In this document: positions 4,420 through 5,098 of the stretch, in pieces
Layout of the letters: each line of letters opens with the position of its first letter
Numbering within the stretch: position 1 is the first letter of the stretch
Assembly: GCA_024643825.1 (NCBI GenBank)
Contig: JAHEME010000281.1
Span: 1 to 5,098, forward strand
Reading direction: 5' to 3'
Origin: Chloroflexota bacterium
Lineage (GTDB): Bacteria > Chloroflexota > Anaerolineae > Aggregatilineales > UBA3940
Length of the DNA stretch: 5,098 nucleotides
Position numbers and translations under genes: made by a program
The notes under the pieces: generated by a model
What the model was told of the DNA's origin: nothing
Seen by the model: only the letters and a program-made list of their open reading frames with translations
Database searches by the model: none

Positions 4420-5098
4420 ATGCCTGCAACTGACCACAACAATAGAGGCTTGACCGAGTCCGAAAGACTTCGAGCCGCGAAGTATATCTGGTCAGAAATG
4501 GAACCAAGCCCTCACTTGTCCGATGAGGATCTTAGTCATTACGCTGAACTCTCTATCAATCAGCCTGAGCGGTTAGCTTCTGAGCAAATGCAAGAGCTCT
4601 CCAGGCATCTCATGCAATGCGATGAGTGTCTTGGAGACTATTTACTATTGGTGGAGGCGCTCAAGCAGCCCGGCGATGAGCAATCCCAAGTTTTCGGATT
4701 AGATCTTTCATTCCTTGGTCAACCACACCCCCCCGGGACAGAGGCGAAAAAGGATCTAGGAAAATCATCTGAAATGAGCGCGCCCGAAGTCGAATCGGCA
4801 CAGTTCCGCACTGTTTCGCTGGCTGGTTCACTCACAGCTTGGTTGAGAAAACCTTGGGAGGAGGCTTGGCTCTCTACCTCCCAGGAAACAAGATCGAAGC
4901 CCTTCCTTCGAATGGATTGGGTCCGTGTGGGAGGAGTGCTGTTGGTAGCGGGCTTTTTGCTGTTTGGTGGGGTGACTATTTGGCTCAACCGGCGAGTGCC
5001 CACCCCTTCGCCGCCGCCACCCCTAATAGCGGCTGCTGTTACAGAGACACCAACCGCGACGCCCACCTCTACCCCAACAGTTGTCCTTCACGCCGCTG
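4420..5098 (+). CDS. membrane anti-sigma factor, ZAS type (3' end outside window)
   Basis: The frame is open from ATG 4420 to the window end (226 residues). GAAGG at 4406-4410 lies 9 nt before the start. H63-x3-C67-x2-C70 (RHLMQCDEC) is the zinc-binding motif of ZAS anti-sigma domains; an upstream His40 may be a further ligand. A hydrophilic linker (about 85-165) leads to one transmembrane helix at about 169-189 (VRVGGVLLVAGFLLFGG region), with R164, R169 on the inner side. After the helix come RR and a Pro/Thr-rich stretch, residues 193-219, with TPSPPPP and TPTATPTSTPT, presumably outside the membrane. The expected role is to bind and silence the sigma factor encoded just upstream until an external signal arrives. 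The sensor domain, if any, lies beyond the window. Such Pro/Thr linkers are common in Chloroflexota surface proteins. A run of seven C at 4728-4734 lies in the linker and is a possible slippage site; the frame is intact here. Confidence 0.85.
   Translation, partial: MPATDHNNRGLTESERLRAAKYIWSEMEPSPHLSDEDLSHYAELSINQPERLASEQMQELSRHLMQCDECLGDYLLLVEALKQPGDEQSQVFGLDLSFLGQPHPPGTEAKKDLGKSSEMSAPEVESAQFRTVSLAGSLTAWLRKPWEEAWLSTSQETRSKPFLRMDWVRVGGVLLVAGFLLFGGVTIWLNRRVPTPSPPPPLIAAAVTETPTATPTSTPTVVLHAA

Noticed and set aside
4404..4433. ATG overlapping the sigma-factor stop (TGATG) as start of the next gene
   Set aside because: That frame ends after nine residues; the anti-sigma frame starts at ATG 4420 with GAAGG before it.
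4719..5066. 115-codon open frame on the minus strand
   Set aside because: It is the shadow of the anti-sigma gene; its Gly/Val-rich sequence is the complement of Pro/Thr and Ala codons on the plus strand.

Overview
The window looks like an accessory, partly decayed stretch of a bacterial chromosome of moderate GC content. The only taxonomic hint is the Pro/Thr-rich run (TPTATPTSTPT type) after the membrane helix of the last gene. Such linkers are common in Chloroflexota, Anaerolineae in particular, but this is inference, not a firm assignment. Every supported gene lies on the + strand.

Left part (1-1592): the 3' end of one alpha/beta hydrolase, then an attC-like imperfect inverted repeat (481-536), then a complete 289-aa alpha/beta hydrolase (start 602, ideal ribosome site) with a full oxyanion/Ser/Asp/His set. 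Directly behind it, with a good ribosome site, is a 31-codon stub that reads like the first residues of an EstB/class C beta-lactamase-type serine hydrolase and then stops.

Middle part (1620-3036): an intact four-helix membrane protein of unknown function, then a run of remnants. These are the C-terminal quarter of a third hydrolase (61 of 73 residues identical to the first hydrolase over the aligned part), a 28-codon ORF with a near-perfect Shine-Dalgarno but no recognisable product, a C-terminal piece resembling HPr-kinase-like proteins, and a 65-residue MerR/excisionase-like helix-turn-helix ORF with only a TTG start.

Intergenic part (3037-3738): no supported gene. It contains a clear 144-bp non-autonomous mobile element (3071-3214) with GTAA-type inverted ends and an exact 8-bp target duplication, which are IS66-family hallmarks. 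Further on are a strong 10-bp hairpin (3523-3552) and a promoter-like sequence (3663-3692).

Right part (3739-5098): an ECF-type sigma factor followed 15 bp later by its probable membrane anti-sigma factor, which has a ZAS zinc motif, one transmembrane helix and an external Pro/Thr linker, and runs off the window. The pair should form a transmembrane signalling switch in which the anti-sigma protein holds the sigma factor until an external cue arrives. The sigma start codon and its ribosome site lie inside a 40-nt hairpin (3701-3740) that begins about where the predicted transcript would start, suggesting control of translation or an operator.

No rRNA, tRNA, CRISPR array or complete transposase gene was seen.
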